Assembly (NCBI RefSeq): GCF_900114085.1 | Contig: NZ_FORU01000001.1 | Coordinates: forward strand, 372,206 to 436,205 | Length of the DNA stretch: 64,000 bases | Direction: 5' to 3' | DNA from: Myroides guanonis | GTDB taxonomy: Bacteria > Bacteroidota > Bacteroidia > Flavobacteriales > Flavobacteriaceae | Part shown: in pieces, positions 48,065-56,791 of the stretch | How positions within the stretch are numbered: the stretch's first letter is position 1 | Layout: each line of letters opens with the position of its first letter | The notes under the pieces: generated by a model | Seen by the model: only the letters and a program-made list of their open reading frames with translations | Databases searched by the model: none | What the model was told of the DNA's origin: nothing | Made by a program: the position numbers and the translations under genes

Positions 48065-48505
48065 ATGCACAATCCAAACCGTCCGTATCATCGGGCAGAA
48101 ATAGATATAGAATTTAATAAAGTAAAAGCAGCGTTGCATTCTGAAGCGGTAATCCGCGGGGAGGGTGTAGCGTTGTTTCAAGATTGTTATACTGGAAAAA
48201 CTCTCAGAGGCGGAGATTTGTATGATTATGAACACATTCGTTCTTCAGAAGAGGTTTTTATGAAGTATAGGGATATACTAACCAATGAAGAGATTGCCAA
48301 AGTAGTTAATTGTGTTGATAATGTGAAAGTAACACTGAGGAGCATAAATCAATCTAAAGGCAAACGACGTTTTGAGGAGTGGGCAAAACTAACAACGGTA
48401 GTTAATCATGACTTATGTATGAAAACAGCGTTGAAAAATGTAGAAAGAGCTGATAAGGGAATTGAAAGAGCTATCAAAAACTTGGTGAAACGAGTTGAGA
48501 TTTAG
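48065..48505 (+). CDS. Soluble HNH-like nuclease-domain protein, duplicate of the preceding domain
   Basis: A 146-residue protein that is a second copy of the C-terminal domain of the preceding gene. Over the 82-residue core I count 9 differences. The HNH-like elements FQDCYTGK, DYEHIRSSEE and VTLRSINQSKGKR are kept. The start at 48065 (MHNPNRPYHRAE) fits the domain boundary; an upstream ATG at 48017 would add 16 residues. It lacks the lipoprotein signal and membrane helix, so it would act free in the cytoplasm. It could be an amplified effector, a decoy, or a by-product of recent duplication. Confidence 0.7.
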   Translation: MHNPNRPYHRAEIDIEFNKVKAALHSEAVIRGEGVALFQDCYTGKTLRGGDLYDYEHIRSSEEVFMKYRDILTNEEIAKVVNCVDNVKVTLRSINQSKGKRRFEEWAKLTTVVNHDLCMKTALKNVERADKGIERAIKNLVKRVEI

Positions 48506-48599
48506 CATATATCACTTTGACTACTTTCTTCTAATCTAAGTTGTTGGAAAGATAGTATTGAATGTAAAATTGGTTTTATGGGTTTCCACTGATTAAAAA

Positions 48600-48655
48600 T
48601 AGGAGGTAAGAGAAGTGTTCACGCTTCGCTCTTTTCAGTCTCCTTTATAACCATG
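48600..48655. repeat. GTCTCC-type repeat after the nuclease cassette
   Basis: Includes GTGTTCACGCTTCGCTCTTT and TCAGTCTCCTTT, the same words seen near 28380 and 40270. Confidence 0.6.
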
Positions 48656-48704
48656 ACACTTCCTAGTGTTTAGGAACAATGTGGGTTTTACTTTTTACTC
48701 GTTT

Positions 48705-48950
48705 TTATAAATTAGAATTTTTCTTGTCAATAATAATTTTGTTTGTTATTAAAACAGCAATAGCTACGACAATATTTACATAGAGTAATTTTTCTTTTAC
48801 ATTTTCTGCGACTTCAAAAAAATTTAAATCAATCAGTACTGTGAATAGAATATAAAGAAACATTGGAAAACTCATATAATAATATTTTTTATTAAATTTT
48901 TTACTAAAAAACAATATTAAAACCATAATAAGAGAAGAAAATGTAAGCAT
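48705..48950 (-). CDS. Small membrane protein, unknown
   Basis: An 81-residue frame with three hydrophobic stretches (LTFSSLIMVLILFF, FPMFLYILFTVLIDL, LYVNIVVAIAVLIT) separated by lysine-rich loops following the positive-inside pattern, which supports a real membrane protein. No family recognised. It is separated from the nuclease cassette and on the opposite strand. Confidence 0.5.
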   Translation of the reverse strand: MLTFSSLIMVLILFFSKKFNKKYYYMSFPMFLYILFTVLIDLNFFEVAENVKEKLLYVNIVVAIAVLITNKIIIDKKNSNL

Positions 48951-50091
48951 TATTTATATGTTAAAGATAAGTTATACTTGCTAAGATAGTACTTAAAGAT
49001 AGCTTAGCTAATAAAAGAGTGTTCTTAACAGCCTGTATTAACTTAATTACTAAATCTATTATAATATCATTCTAAAAGCAGTATAGTACTCAATGTCGTC
49101 ATAGAAATTAGACTTCATATTTTATAGAAATTCCCGAATAAGATATTGTTCTGGATTATTCCTTAGAGCTGTTACCGTCTTCTTTTTTCTCTTTTCCTCC
49201 AAAACCACCAACCTCCCAAATCTTCTAATTTGTCGATCCATAAATCAAGTAAATGGTTAAATCACAAAATAAAATTTCGGATAATTCCCCTTCTTTTAAA
49301 ACCTCTAATATCTCCTTACATAAAAGAGGTTGATTTCTTTATGAAACGCTCTTAAAAAGGCTGTTGATGGTCTTTATGCTTATGTTTATACTTCTAACAG
49401 TACTTGTTTCTTTAAATGGACATAGATACAAAATCCACAAGACTAGGAATGAGTGAACTAATTTTACTGGATTTAATTTACCAAATTCTTTCTATTGCAA
49501 AACTAGTGGGAAATACAAAGTCCGGTTTGTATTGTGATTATTTTGATATCATATGATATCAAATGATTTAAAATATTTTGTAACAAACTGTATATCAGTA
49601 TTTATAAATATCAAAAAAGTGCTTTGTTCGGGAACTCTTCGGGGATTTCTTGTGTTTACTTGGGCTAGAGGCCCATTTACTGAACAAGACCCGAACATGA
49701 CTCGAAGGAAACCCATATAAAACCCGATAATTTGTGATTATTATCATCTATTTTTACTTCATCAGTTCACTATGATCGTGTCTCTTTTCTCTTTTCTCTT
49801 TTCAGTCTCCTTCACCTAACATCTGTCTCCTAATTGCTCATCACTCATCACTATTTACTTTTCACGCATTTCGCATTACTTCTCACGTTTTTCGTTTCTC
49901 GCTTCACGTAATTCAAATCACAAAAATCAAAATTCAGACAGGACCGCACGGCCATTTTTAGTCCTGTGGACTGAAAATAGTAAGGTGCCAGTAGGTGCGA
50001 TGGTCGAAGTAAATCTGCGATAGCAGGTATTAAATGATTGAGTACCATTGTAAAAGTGTGATGTATTACTATTTAATAGAATAAAAACAAC
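48951..50091. repeat. Long intergenic region with dispersed repeats
   Basis: From 48951 to 49600 no gene is seen. At 49615-49665 a GTTCGGGAACTCTTCGGGG block matches, in inverted orientation, the sequence at 39281-39337. From 49740 to 49930 come CTTCATCAGTTCACTATGATC, CAGTCTCC, CTGTCTCC and TCATCACTATTTACTTTTCA words, and at 50006 TCGAAGTAAATCTGCGATAG, seen also near 36657 and 39153. Confidence 0.6.
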
Positions 50092-50125
50092 TATATTTGT
50101 GTACACAATCATGTACACAAATATA
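50092..50125 (+). promoter_or_regulatory. Promoter and palindromic operator of the YefM/YoeB-type operon
   Basis: A perfect 14-bp inverted repeat (TATATTTGTGTACA, 6-base spacer, then its complement). The left arm itself contains TATATTTG, a -7 box (TAnnTTTG) at 50092-50099, 39 bp before the antitoxin start. Antitoxin binding here would block transcription directly. Confidence 0.75.
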
Positions 50126-50138
50126 AAATATAGAAATT

Positions 50139-50399
50139 ATGGCAGTATTAGAAATAACAGCAAGAGACTTTAGAAATAAATTAAAGGACTGTTTTAACCT
50201 TGTTGATAAGGGGCAAAGAGTAGTGATTAAGCGAGGAAGTGAAAAATCGTATCTCTTAGTGCCTATTGATGTAGAAGATGTCGTATTAAGCTCTGAAATG
50301 GAACTAAAATTAGAAAGGTCGATAGAGCAAATCAAAGAGGGAAAATCTACAACAGTGAAGAGTGTTGATGAACTAAATAAATTTCTTGAATCTTTATGA
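50139..50399 (+). CDS. YefM/Phd-family antitoxin
   Basis: An 86-residue antitoxin with a Phd/YefM N-terminal DNA-binding domain (EITARDFRNKLKDCFNLVDK, then GQRVVIKRGSEKSYLLVPID) and a charged C-terminal tail (SIEQIKEGKSTTVKSVDELN) typical of the toxin-wrapping segment. The stop overlaps the toxin start by ATGA. Preceded by a strong palindromic operator. Confidence 0.9.
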   Translation: MAVLEITARDFRNKLKDCFNLVDKGQRVVIKRGSEKSYLLVPIDVEDVVLSSEMELKLERSIEQIKEGKSTTVKSVDELNKFLESL

Positions 50400-50674
50400 G
50401 TAAATTTGTCATGATATTTTCTGACGAAGCTAAAAATGATATGGCTAAATTAAAGAAGTCAGAACCCCAAGCCTTTAAAAAATTACAAAAATTATTAATA
50501 GAGCTTACACTACATCCTTACACAGGTACAGGAAAAGTAAAGCTTTTAAGGCATCGTAACGGCGAGCAGCTTGTAAGAAAAATAACAGATAAACACAGAC
50601 TTATTTATACTATACTAGATGATATGTTAATAGTTAATGTACTTAACGCTTACGGACATTATCTAGATAAATAA
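50396..50674 (+). CDS. YoeB/Txe-family mRNA-interferase toxin
   Basis: A 92-residue RelE-superfamily toxin of the YoeB type, which cleaves mRNA on the ribosome. Motifs: FSDEAKNDMAKLKKSEPQAF, HPYTGTGKVKLLRHRNGEQL, VRKITDKHRLIYTIL and the C-terminal NAYGHY with the catalytic-type His/Tyr ending. The pair with a YefM antitoxin and the ATGA overlap confirm the assignment. It appears intact. Confidence 0.92.
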   Translation: MSKFVMIFSDEAKNDMAKLKKSEPQAFKKLQKLLIELTLHPYTGTGKVKLLRHRNGEQLVRKITDKHRLIYTILDDMLIVNVLNAYGHYLDK

Positions 50675-50816
50675 AAAAGCAACTAACTACTGACCGTAGA
50701 GAAGAAGTTATAGTGCCTCTTTATGATTAGAGACTGCCCCTTTGTTTTTAACCAAATCTTTGATTTTGTTTCGTCTTAGTAAAACTGTACAGCTGTTCTA
50801 TGACTCCGATTTTACA

Positions 50817-51605
50817 TTAATAGATTACTTTAAGGTTGATGAATTTTTTTCGAATCATTTGCAGATCTTTATCGTACTCTATATGATTTGTGGTGTTTGA
50901 CTTTAAGGCACGAATATATGTTGCTTCTCTTTTTGTTATGTATATAAATTGAGGTTTATAGTCTACTCTAAATCCTAACACTATGCAGTTTTTCAAGTTT
51001 GGTGTTTCTTCTATATCAAATCCATTGATGAGCTGGTAATAGTTGTGTAATAGGTCTAATTTTAAATCAATTAACTCAACACTCGGATTAACCATGGTCT
51101 TGTCTTGATTTGTTTTGTATTTTAGATTTAAATCTAAATCTTCAATTCCTTTACTCGTCAATATTTTTTTTCTACATTTTTCTAATTTTATTAATTCTAG
51201 AGGAAATAGGTATAATGCTATATCTTCATTGGATAAGTTATCTAATGTAGGTTGTGTTTTTTGTAAAAAGAGGTGAAATGAATCTCCTAATTCATATAAT
51301 GTATATGATTTAGAAGGATTTTCCTTGATGTAATTGAATGCAAAATGATTAAATAAATCTTCACCTAAAAAGTTTACTAATGAGGGGTAATCTATTTTTA
51401 AACAGGCTATTAAACGTTGGTAATATCCGCGACTGTATATGTTTATGCGCTCTAATTTATCTGATGTCGAACTACCTTTGATATGATTGTTAAAGTCAAT
51501 GGAACTTTCTTCATTTTTGAAAAATATATTTGAAGTTGTTGCGTTTCCCGTCATCATCAAGTATTGAAAACAGAGTTGTGTTTTTTCTAAGTTTAATTTC
51601 TTCAT
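50817..51605 (-). CDS. DUF2063-type partner protein of the MNIO enzyme (HvfC/BufC-like)
   Basis: A 262-residue protein whose N-terminal half matches the DUF2063 pattern: RINIYSRGYYQRLIACLKID, YPSLVNFLGEDLFNHFAFNY and LYELGDSFHLFLQ. Proteins of this type act with DUF692 enzymes, where they are thought to recognise and present the peptide substrate. The C-terminal ~100 residues are divergent. It overlaps the DUF692 gene by 4 bp, so they are translationally coupled. Last gene of the operon. Confidence 0.78.
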   Translation of the reverse strand: MKKLNLEKTQLCFQYLMMTGNATTSNIFFKNEESSIDFNNHIKGSSTSDKLERINIYSRGYYQRLIACLKIDYPSLVNFLGEDLFNHFAFNYIKENPSKSYTLYELGDSFHLFLQKTQPTLDNLSNEDIALYLFPLELIKLEKCRKKILTSKGIEDLDLNLKYKTNQDKTMVNPSVELIDLKLDLLHNYYQLINGFDIEETPNLKNCIVLGFRVDYKPQFIYITKREATYIRALKSNTTNHIEYDKDLQMIRKKFINLKVIY

Positions 51606-52519
51606 TTAATTTCTAAATATTCGCTAGTCACTGGATTTGAATTTATTCCGTTTAGAGTGTTGTAAATACTAGTATTTGGTATTTTACCATTAATTACTTC
51701 TTTTGCTAAATTTATTTCTCTAACTAAATCTGGATAATCTGGAATGTTAGCGTCCCACTCTAACAAGGTACTCACTCCTCCTGTTAATTGGTGTACAATT
51801 TGGTATAATTCCCATACTTTAGTAGGCACAGGTTGGTCGTGAGTGTCAACAAGTAAATTGTTGTAATTTGTGGGTCCTGCTAAATGCACTTGTTTTATGG
51901 CATGGTGTGGTAAATTATATATATATTCTTTAGGGTCAAAGTTGTGATTGGTTGCAGAGACAAAAACATTATTAACATCAAGTAGCAATTCACAATTGGT
52001 GTTGTTGCATAATTGTGTTAAGAAGTCATTTTCCTTAATGTCTGAAGCTACAAACTCGACATAAGTTGATGGGTTTTCTATTACTAGTGGTCTTTTTATA
52101 TAATCTTGTATTTTTAAAACGCGCTCAGTAACGTGTTTTAGTGATTCTTTATTTAAAGGTAAGGGCAATAAATCATGTGTATTAATAGTAGCTAAACCTG
52201 TCCAACACAAATGGTCTGAAATCCATTCTGGCTGAACAAATTCCGCTAATTCAAGTAGCTTGTCTAAATAGTGATAATTTATAGGATCTGTACTACCAAT
52301 CGACATTGAGACACCGTGCATTACAAAAGGGGTGTCTTTACGCAAATGTTCAATTACTTTTCTTCCATATCCAAAATCATCCATATAGTTTTCACTAATG
52401 ATTTCGAAAAAATCGACTTCACAAGCATTTTGCATTAGGTAGGGGTAATGTTGTGTTCGGAGACCGACTCCTAAATTGAATTTTTCTAAAGTTTTCATGT
52501 GTGATTTTTTAATAGGCAA
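51602..52519 (-). CDS. DUF692 multinuclear non-heme iron-dependent oxidase (MNIO)
   Basis: A 305-residue TIM-barrel enzyme of the DUF692 (MNIO) family, members of which modify cysteines in ribosomal peptides using two or three iron ions. The signature is clear: MHGVSMSIGSTDPINYHYLD, ISDHLCWTGL, LLPLPLNKESL, VIENPSTYVEF, LLLDVNNVFVSATNHNFDP, VHLAGPTN, DTHDQPVP and LLEWDANIP. His, Asp, Asn and Glu metal ligands are all present. It lies 28 bp after the ferritin-like protein gene and overlaps the DUF2063 gene. Confidence 0.93.
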   Translation of the reverse strand: MPIKKSHMKTLEKFNLGVGLRTQHYPYLMQNACEVDFFEIISENYMDDFGYGRKVIEHLRKDTPFVMHGVSMSIGSTDPINYHYLDKLLELAEFVQPEWISDHLCWTGLATINTHDLLPLPLNKESLKHVTERVLKIQDYIKRPLVIENPSTYVEFVASDIKENDFLTQLCNNTNCELLLDVNNVFVSATNHNFDPKEYIYNLPHHAIKQVHLAGPTNYNNLLVDTHDQPVPTKVWELYQIVHQLTGGVSTLLEWDANIPDYPDLVREINLAKEVINGKIPNTSIYNTLNGINSNPVTSEYLEIK

Positions 52520-52547
52520 GGCCTTTTGAGCCTTGCCTTAAAATAGA

Positions 52548-54818
52548 TTAAGTTGATGGAGGAAAGATTAAACGAATAATATTCGTTTTAGGTTTTTCTG
52601 GTTTTTCACTAAATTTTTGTTTGTATCTATCTGCATAAACTTTCCATGCCACATCATACACTAACTCTCCTTTTTCAAAGTTTATAATTTCTTCATCTCC
52701 TGTCATTTCATTTTTATATTTCATCTGTTTCAAATCACCATCAGGTTTAGGAAACATCTGTAAGGCCGAAATAGGTACGGCACAACCACCCGTGGTAGCA
52801 CAATTGTTTGAACCTGGAACAGATACAAATTTTATTTCTTGATTTTTTGAAGGATTTGTAGGTGAACCACAATTAGAGCCTCCTTCATAAGCTTGAACAA
52901 AACCACAACCTCCTTCAGATCTACATGTGTTTGTGCCTTTGCAAGAATGATAAATTGCTGGTGCTGCACAACCTAAATCACCATACTTTACCCACGGATC
53001 ATTTTCATCTTTTTCGCTTTTATCTTTTTTAGGCATATATAAACCTTGACAAGAATGATAGTCTCTTAAATGATTTTTTACTTTAGAATCAGGTTTAATT
53101 TGTAAGTCGGGTGTTTTTCCTAGTAACGCCCAACAAATCGACATCCTGTCCCCAGAACCAACCATAGCTGGTGATGGAAATTGTCCAGTTTGAATAGTCC
53201 AATATTCTTCCATTCCCATTAATAAACCTTTAAGTGTACCTGTGGTGGCTTTTGATAATAGTTCGTGCCAAGGTATTTTTTTATGGTCTATTGCTATATC
53301 TTGGGTCACCATATTCATTGCGTCAGCGATTTCCTCTGCAGGAGGTAATTGCGGATAATTTATGCGGTTTTTAATGTAATCCTTTTGATTGGTAATGAGA
53401 TTGCTTTCTCCCCAAATGAGATTGTTATTGGCATGGTATAGATCCCAAGTCATGTAGTTTGGTTTGGCAATCAATTTTTCAACCGCTTCAAAGATTTCGT
53501 GGTGATCCATTTTTCCGTTAGCACCACCTCGAGCTGCTTCACTTGCCGATTTTATTGGATTTCCAACATCGTCGAAAGACTTATGGTTTTCTTTTAATGC
53601 CGCATCATCAACTCTGTTTTCTGGTTGTACAGCTAGTAAACTGTTGTCAGCTTTCAGGATATTCATAGCCGCAAGTGTTGCTTTTACCTCATTTAGTTTT
53701 TTGATTTTTGTTTTTACGGCGATTACACATGATGGAGTAGTACAGTTGAATAAGTCTTTATTGAGTTCGATTTCATACTTCTCTATGGCATTTTTAGAAT
53801 CAAACTTTATTTCGGTTAGTAAAAAAACAATTGTGTCTCTAACTGCCTCGTCTTTATGGGGAATCAAACTAGTAATAAGATTGAAAATTAATTCGTAAAG
53901 TGGTAAACCTTCTCCTTGATCAAGTATTCCATTTATCATTCTAAGAATTTCCCCGAATTTGATATTTTCCGAAGTTATATCTGATAGATTTGTTCGCAGA
54001 CCTTCATATTCTGATTTTTTATTGTTGTTTCCCATTTTGTTGAAATGGTCTCTTTGGATTGAATTGTCAAAAAATCCTTTAGAATACATATGTTGTCCGT
54101 CTTCATATTTTATCAATAAATAAGTAATAATTGAAGTATATAATCCGGAAATAGATCCAAACATCAAGTTTGGTTTTTCTGCTATTTTTTCTTCAAATGG
54201 CAGCTTATTGTCGTACTTGTATTTCTTATCATCACGAATCTCTTCTTGTAGATCATGTTCAGATGATTCAATAGCTAAGAATAGCTTGATTTGTTCGGCA
54301 TTTAAAGCTTCTAGGTTCACCTTGACATCTTTGTAAATGGAACTGTCTTTTAGGTCGTTAAAATCAATAATACCTGGGATTTCGGTTTTGTTTTTAGCGT
54401 AACATTTCCAACCAAAATCTGAATCTACGAGTTTGTTATTTGTGAATTTCGGCTTGTTTCCATACGCATTGTTTAAATTAGCAGCGATTTGTAAATGCAA
54501 CATTTCTTCAATGAATACTTTGAAAACTTTATTGAAAGCATCTTGATTTGTAGGGTGCTCGTTTTCTGAGTAATATTTGGGCCCCATACCCGGCCATTGT
54601 CTACCTTGATAGAAATTATTGCCTGTGTTTATTTGGTGAAATCCTTGAATAGAATACATTCCAGACATGTATAATGGAATGGTGAACAATTCAACTTCAA
54701 GAGCCATTTGAAATAAACGTTGTAGGTTTTCCTGATCGAGTTCAAAATACTTATTTGGCCTCTTTGATAAACTCGAGAGGTCTAACATCAGGTTGTTATT
54801 TAACTGTATTGTTGTCAT
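52548..54818 (-). CDS. Ferritin-like protein with a Cys-rich segment, probable MNIO partner or substrate
   Basis: A 756-residue protein. The N-terminal ~260 residues form a ferritin-like helical domain of the VioB/RebD-related type (MALEVELFTIPLYMSGMYSI, KVFIEEMLHLQIAANLNNAY), with the Glu and ExxH pattern expected for a di-iron site. Residues ~587-680 hold eight Cys in motifs such as YHSCQG, CAAP, YHSCKGTNTCRSEGGCG and NNCATTGGCAV, which resemble peptides modified by MNIO enzymes. No signal peptide is visible. It lies directly upstream of the MNIO gene, so the Cys segment may be its substrate (inference). It could also be a metal- or redox-binding enzyme whose Cys bind metal directly. Confidence 0.75.
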   Translation of the reverse strand: MTTIQLNNNLMLDLSSLSKRPNKYFELDQENLQRLFQMALEVELFTIPLYMSGMYSIQGFHQINTGNNFYQGRQWPGMGPKYYSENEHPTNQDAFNKVFKVFIEEMLHLQIAANLNNAYGNKPKFTNNKLVDSDFGWKCYAKNKTEIPGIIDFNDLKDSSIYKDVKVNLEALNAEQIKLFLAIESSEHDLQEEIRDDKKYKYDNKLPFEEKIAEKPNLMFGSISGLYTSIITYLLIKYEDGQHMYSKGFFDNSIQRDHFNKMGNNNKKSEYEGLRTNLSDITSENIKFGEILRMINGILDQGEGLPLYELIFNLITSLIPHKDEAVRDTIVFLLTEIKFDSKNAIEKYEIELNKDLFNCTTPSCVIAVKTKIKKLNEVKATLAAMNILKADNSLLAVQPENRVDDAALKENHKSFDDVGNPIKSASEAARGGANGKMDHHEIFEAVEKLIAKPNYMTWDLYHANNNLIWGESNLITNQKDYIKNRINYPQLPPAEEIADAMNMVTQDIAIDHKKIPWHELLSKATTGTLKGLLMGMEEYWTIQTGQFPSPAMVGSGDRMSICWALLGKTPDLQIKPDSKVKNHLRDYHSCQGLYMPKKDKSEKDENDPWVKYGDLGCAAPAIYHSCKGTNTCRSEGGCGFVQAYEGGSNCGSPTNPSKNQEIKFVSVPGSNNCATTGGCAVPISALQMFPKPDGDLKQMKYKNEMTGDEEIINFEKGELVYDVAWKVYADRYKQKFSEKPEKPKTNIIRLIFPPST

Positions 54819-54834
54819 GATTTGTTAGATTTGG

Positions 54835-56679
54835 TTATTTTGAGTTGTGATATGGACATTTTGAACTCTCATTTGCTTCGGGTTTACAATATTCATCCAT
54901 CTTTTTCTTGAAAATTTCTTTTTCTGGATTTATAAATTGTTCTTCAACAAGTGCTCTAGATTTTTCATTTAAGTCGGCATATTTTCTTAAAGTGTTCACT
55001 TGAATATGCGGCCAACTAGTTAATCCGCCATTATCACCGAAACCAAATTCAAAAAATATAATTTGTTCGTATTGCAATTGAAGAAATGTTTTTCCGTTTT
55101 CGGTAACTTCTTCAATCCACATATTCATATTCATTTCTACTGTTGGAACAAATCGATTCACGAACGGGATATTTAAAATACCACCTTGTGCTCCGGTTTT
55201 GTTTTTTGAGGACAATGAGAAATGCATATAACGATTAATATCTTGTTCCTTTATTGCGTCTCGTAATCTAAAATCAGGACGAACAGAGTATGGGTAAAGC
55301 TTATCTAAAAACATTCTTTGGGTATATACTAAGTTTTCGCCATTGTCGTTGTCTGAGTTAAGATCTATAATTGATGTAAATGGCAATGGAGGGTTGTCTA
55401 AATCGAAAGGTCTTTTTAAATCGGAAGTATTTGGTAAATTATTATTGTTGCCGTTTTTTCCGCTTCCCATCGTTCTAGAAATAGCTAAATGGTCGTAATC
55501 CCATTGACTGTTAATTCTCTCTTCTTCTAAAATTTTTTTAAGTTTAGCAATAAGCGTTTCTTTTTCTATATTGGTATCTGTAAAATGCTCATTTGTAGCT
55601 GATAATATTTTGGAAATCTCAGAAATTTCAGTAGCTGAAGCTGTCTCAATTAATTTTGTGATGTTCTCTGAATTTAATTTTCCCTGATTGTTTAAGATTG
55701 TATTAATCTTATCAGTCAAGGCACTTGTCTTTATAAAATCGGGTTTTCCATTAAGTACAATAGATCCACCTTTGTTACTCACATTTCCCAATAAAGTGAT
55801 TGTGCTTCCATGAGGAATTACACCACTTCTAGAGATGCTATAATCTGGAATAAAGAAAGGTCCATCTATACCTTCTCTTACTTTTAATTCTTTTGGAGGT
55901 ACAATACTTACAACGTTTTGAGTGCCTATATTATTTTCTGTCACATATTGAGGGGTTTCAATTGTACCAATATTAAAAAATGGCACATCCAGGTATGGAT
56001 GTTTATTTAATAATGTTTTGAATTTTAATAATTCTGTACCACTGGGTGTTGTAGGATATAGATTATTAATTAATACTTCAAGTCCTGAAAGAGTATTCCA
56101 ATTGTGAATTCCTCTATCTGTTTTGATTGAATCTTCGGTAGCGGGGTTGTTTATCACGTCACTCATCCACAAATACATACCGTTTTCTTCATGAATACCT
56201 GGGAATAGTCCTGCGTTGTTTTTAGGTTTAGAAACACTTTTAATACTCTGCTCGTATTTCATCGCACCACAGAATTGTTCTGTGGCACCTCCGCGGTTAC
56301 GCACTCCGCCAGAAACTGATTCAAAGTGTAGTTTTTCTAAATATTCTTCACAATCGAATGCAAATTTTCCAGGTATTTTATTTTGGTCTGTTCCTGGTGA
56401 AGGCATTATTGTAGTATGAATACCAGACGATTCTCTTTTAGGGTTTTCATTGTAACTATACCATGTTCCTTCTAATAATTTTAGGATACCGTGATCTGCT
56501 ACTGCTTCTTTCCTTTCTAAAGTATTTTTATCAAGAATACGCATTGGATCATCTATAGATACTGTTTCGTATTTTCCTAGAAACTCGTCTAAAGGTTTGG
56601 AAGCGTTATCTGTTAAATTTGTTTTAATCTCGTGCTCTGATTTTAGAGCAGTAAGGGAAGTGTTAATCTTTCTTAGCAT
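54835..56679 (-). CDS. Large protein of unknown function, first gene of the MNIO operon
   Basis: A 614-residue protein I do not recognise with certainty. The N-terminal third has a beta-rich pattern, LLEGTWYSYNENPKRESSGI, HTTIMPSPGTDQN and VRNRGGATEQFCGAMKYEQS, then LFPGIHEENGMYLWMSDV, which recalls lipocalin- or nitrobindin-like heme-binding barrels. A helical region follows (~330-400) and a second beta-rich part (YVRP-like YPYSVRPDFRLRDAIK). The C-terminus ends in CKPEANESSKCPYH. There is no signal peptide. It lies 16 bp before the ferritin-like gene. Confidence 0.7.
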   Translation of the reverse strand: MLRKINTSLTALKSEHEIKTNLTDNASKPLDEFLGKYETVSIDDPMRILDKNTLERKEAVADHGILKLLEGTWYSYNENPKRESSGIHTTIMPSPGTDQNKIPGKFAFDCEEYLEKLHFESVSGGVRNRGGATEQFCGAMKYEQSIKSVSKPKNNAGLFPGIHEENGMYLWMSDVINNPATEDSIKTDRGIHNWNTLSGLEVLINNLYPTTPSGTELLKFKTLLNKHPYLDVPFFNIGTIETPQYVTENNIGTQNVVSIVPPKELKVREGIDGPFFIPDYSISRSGVIPHGSTITLLGNVSNKGGSIVLNGKPDFIKTSALTDKINTILNNQGKLNSENITKLIETASATEISEISKILSATNEHFTDTNIEKETLIAKLKKILEEERINSQWDYDHLAISRTMGSGKNGNNNNLPNTSDLKRPFDLDNPPLPFTSIIDLNSDNDNGENLVYTQRMFLDKLYPYSVRPDFRLRDAIKEQDINRYMHFSLSSKNKTGAQGGILNIPFVNRFVPTVEMNMNMWIEEVTENGKTFLQLQYEQIIFFEFGFGDNGGLTSWPHIQVNTLRKYADLNEKSRALVEEQFINPEKEIFKKKMDEYCKPEANESSKCPYHNSK

Positions 56680-56783
56680 TTTTGGTTATGAAGTTTTTCC
56701 TACTCGTATGGCTTTTCGGATGACGCCCCGTTTATTTAGTAATCTCTGGACTTTACTTTTGGTAAAAATGCATGCATGCTTCA

Positions 56784-56791
56784 CAAATATA
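56784..56791 (-). promoter_or_regulatory. Candidate -7 box of the MNIO operon
   Basis: The minus strand reads TATATTTG (TAnnTTTG) 104 bp before the first gene's start, leaving a ~100-nt leader. Confidence 0.35.

Noticed and set aside
53644..53898. 84-codon plus-strand frame
   Set aside because: Antisense to the well-supported ferritin-like gene.
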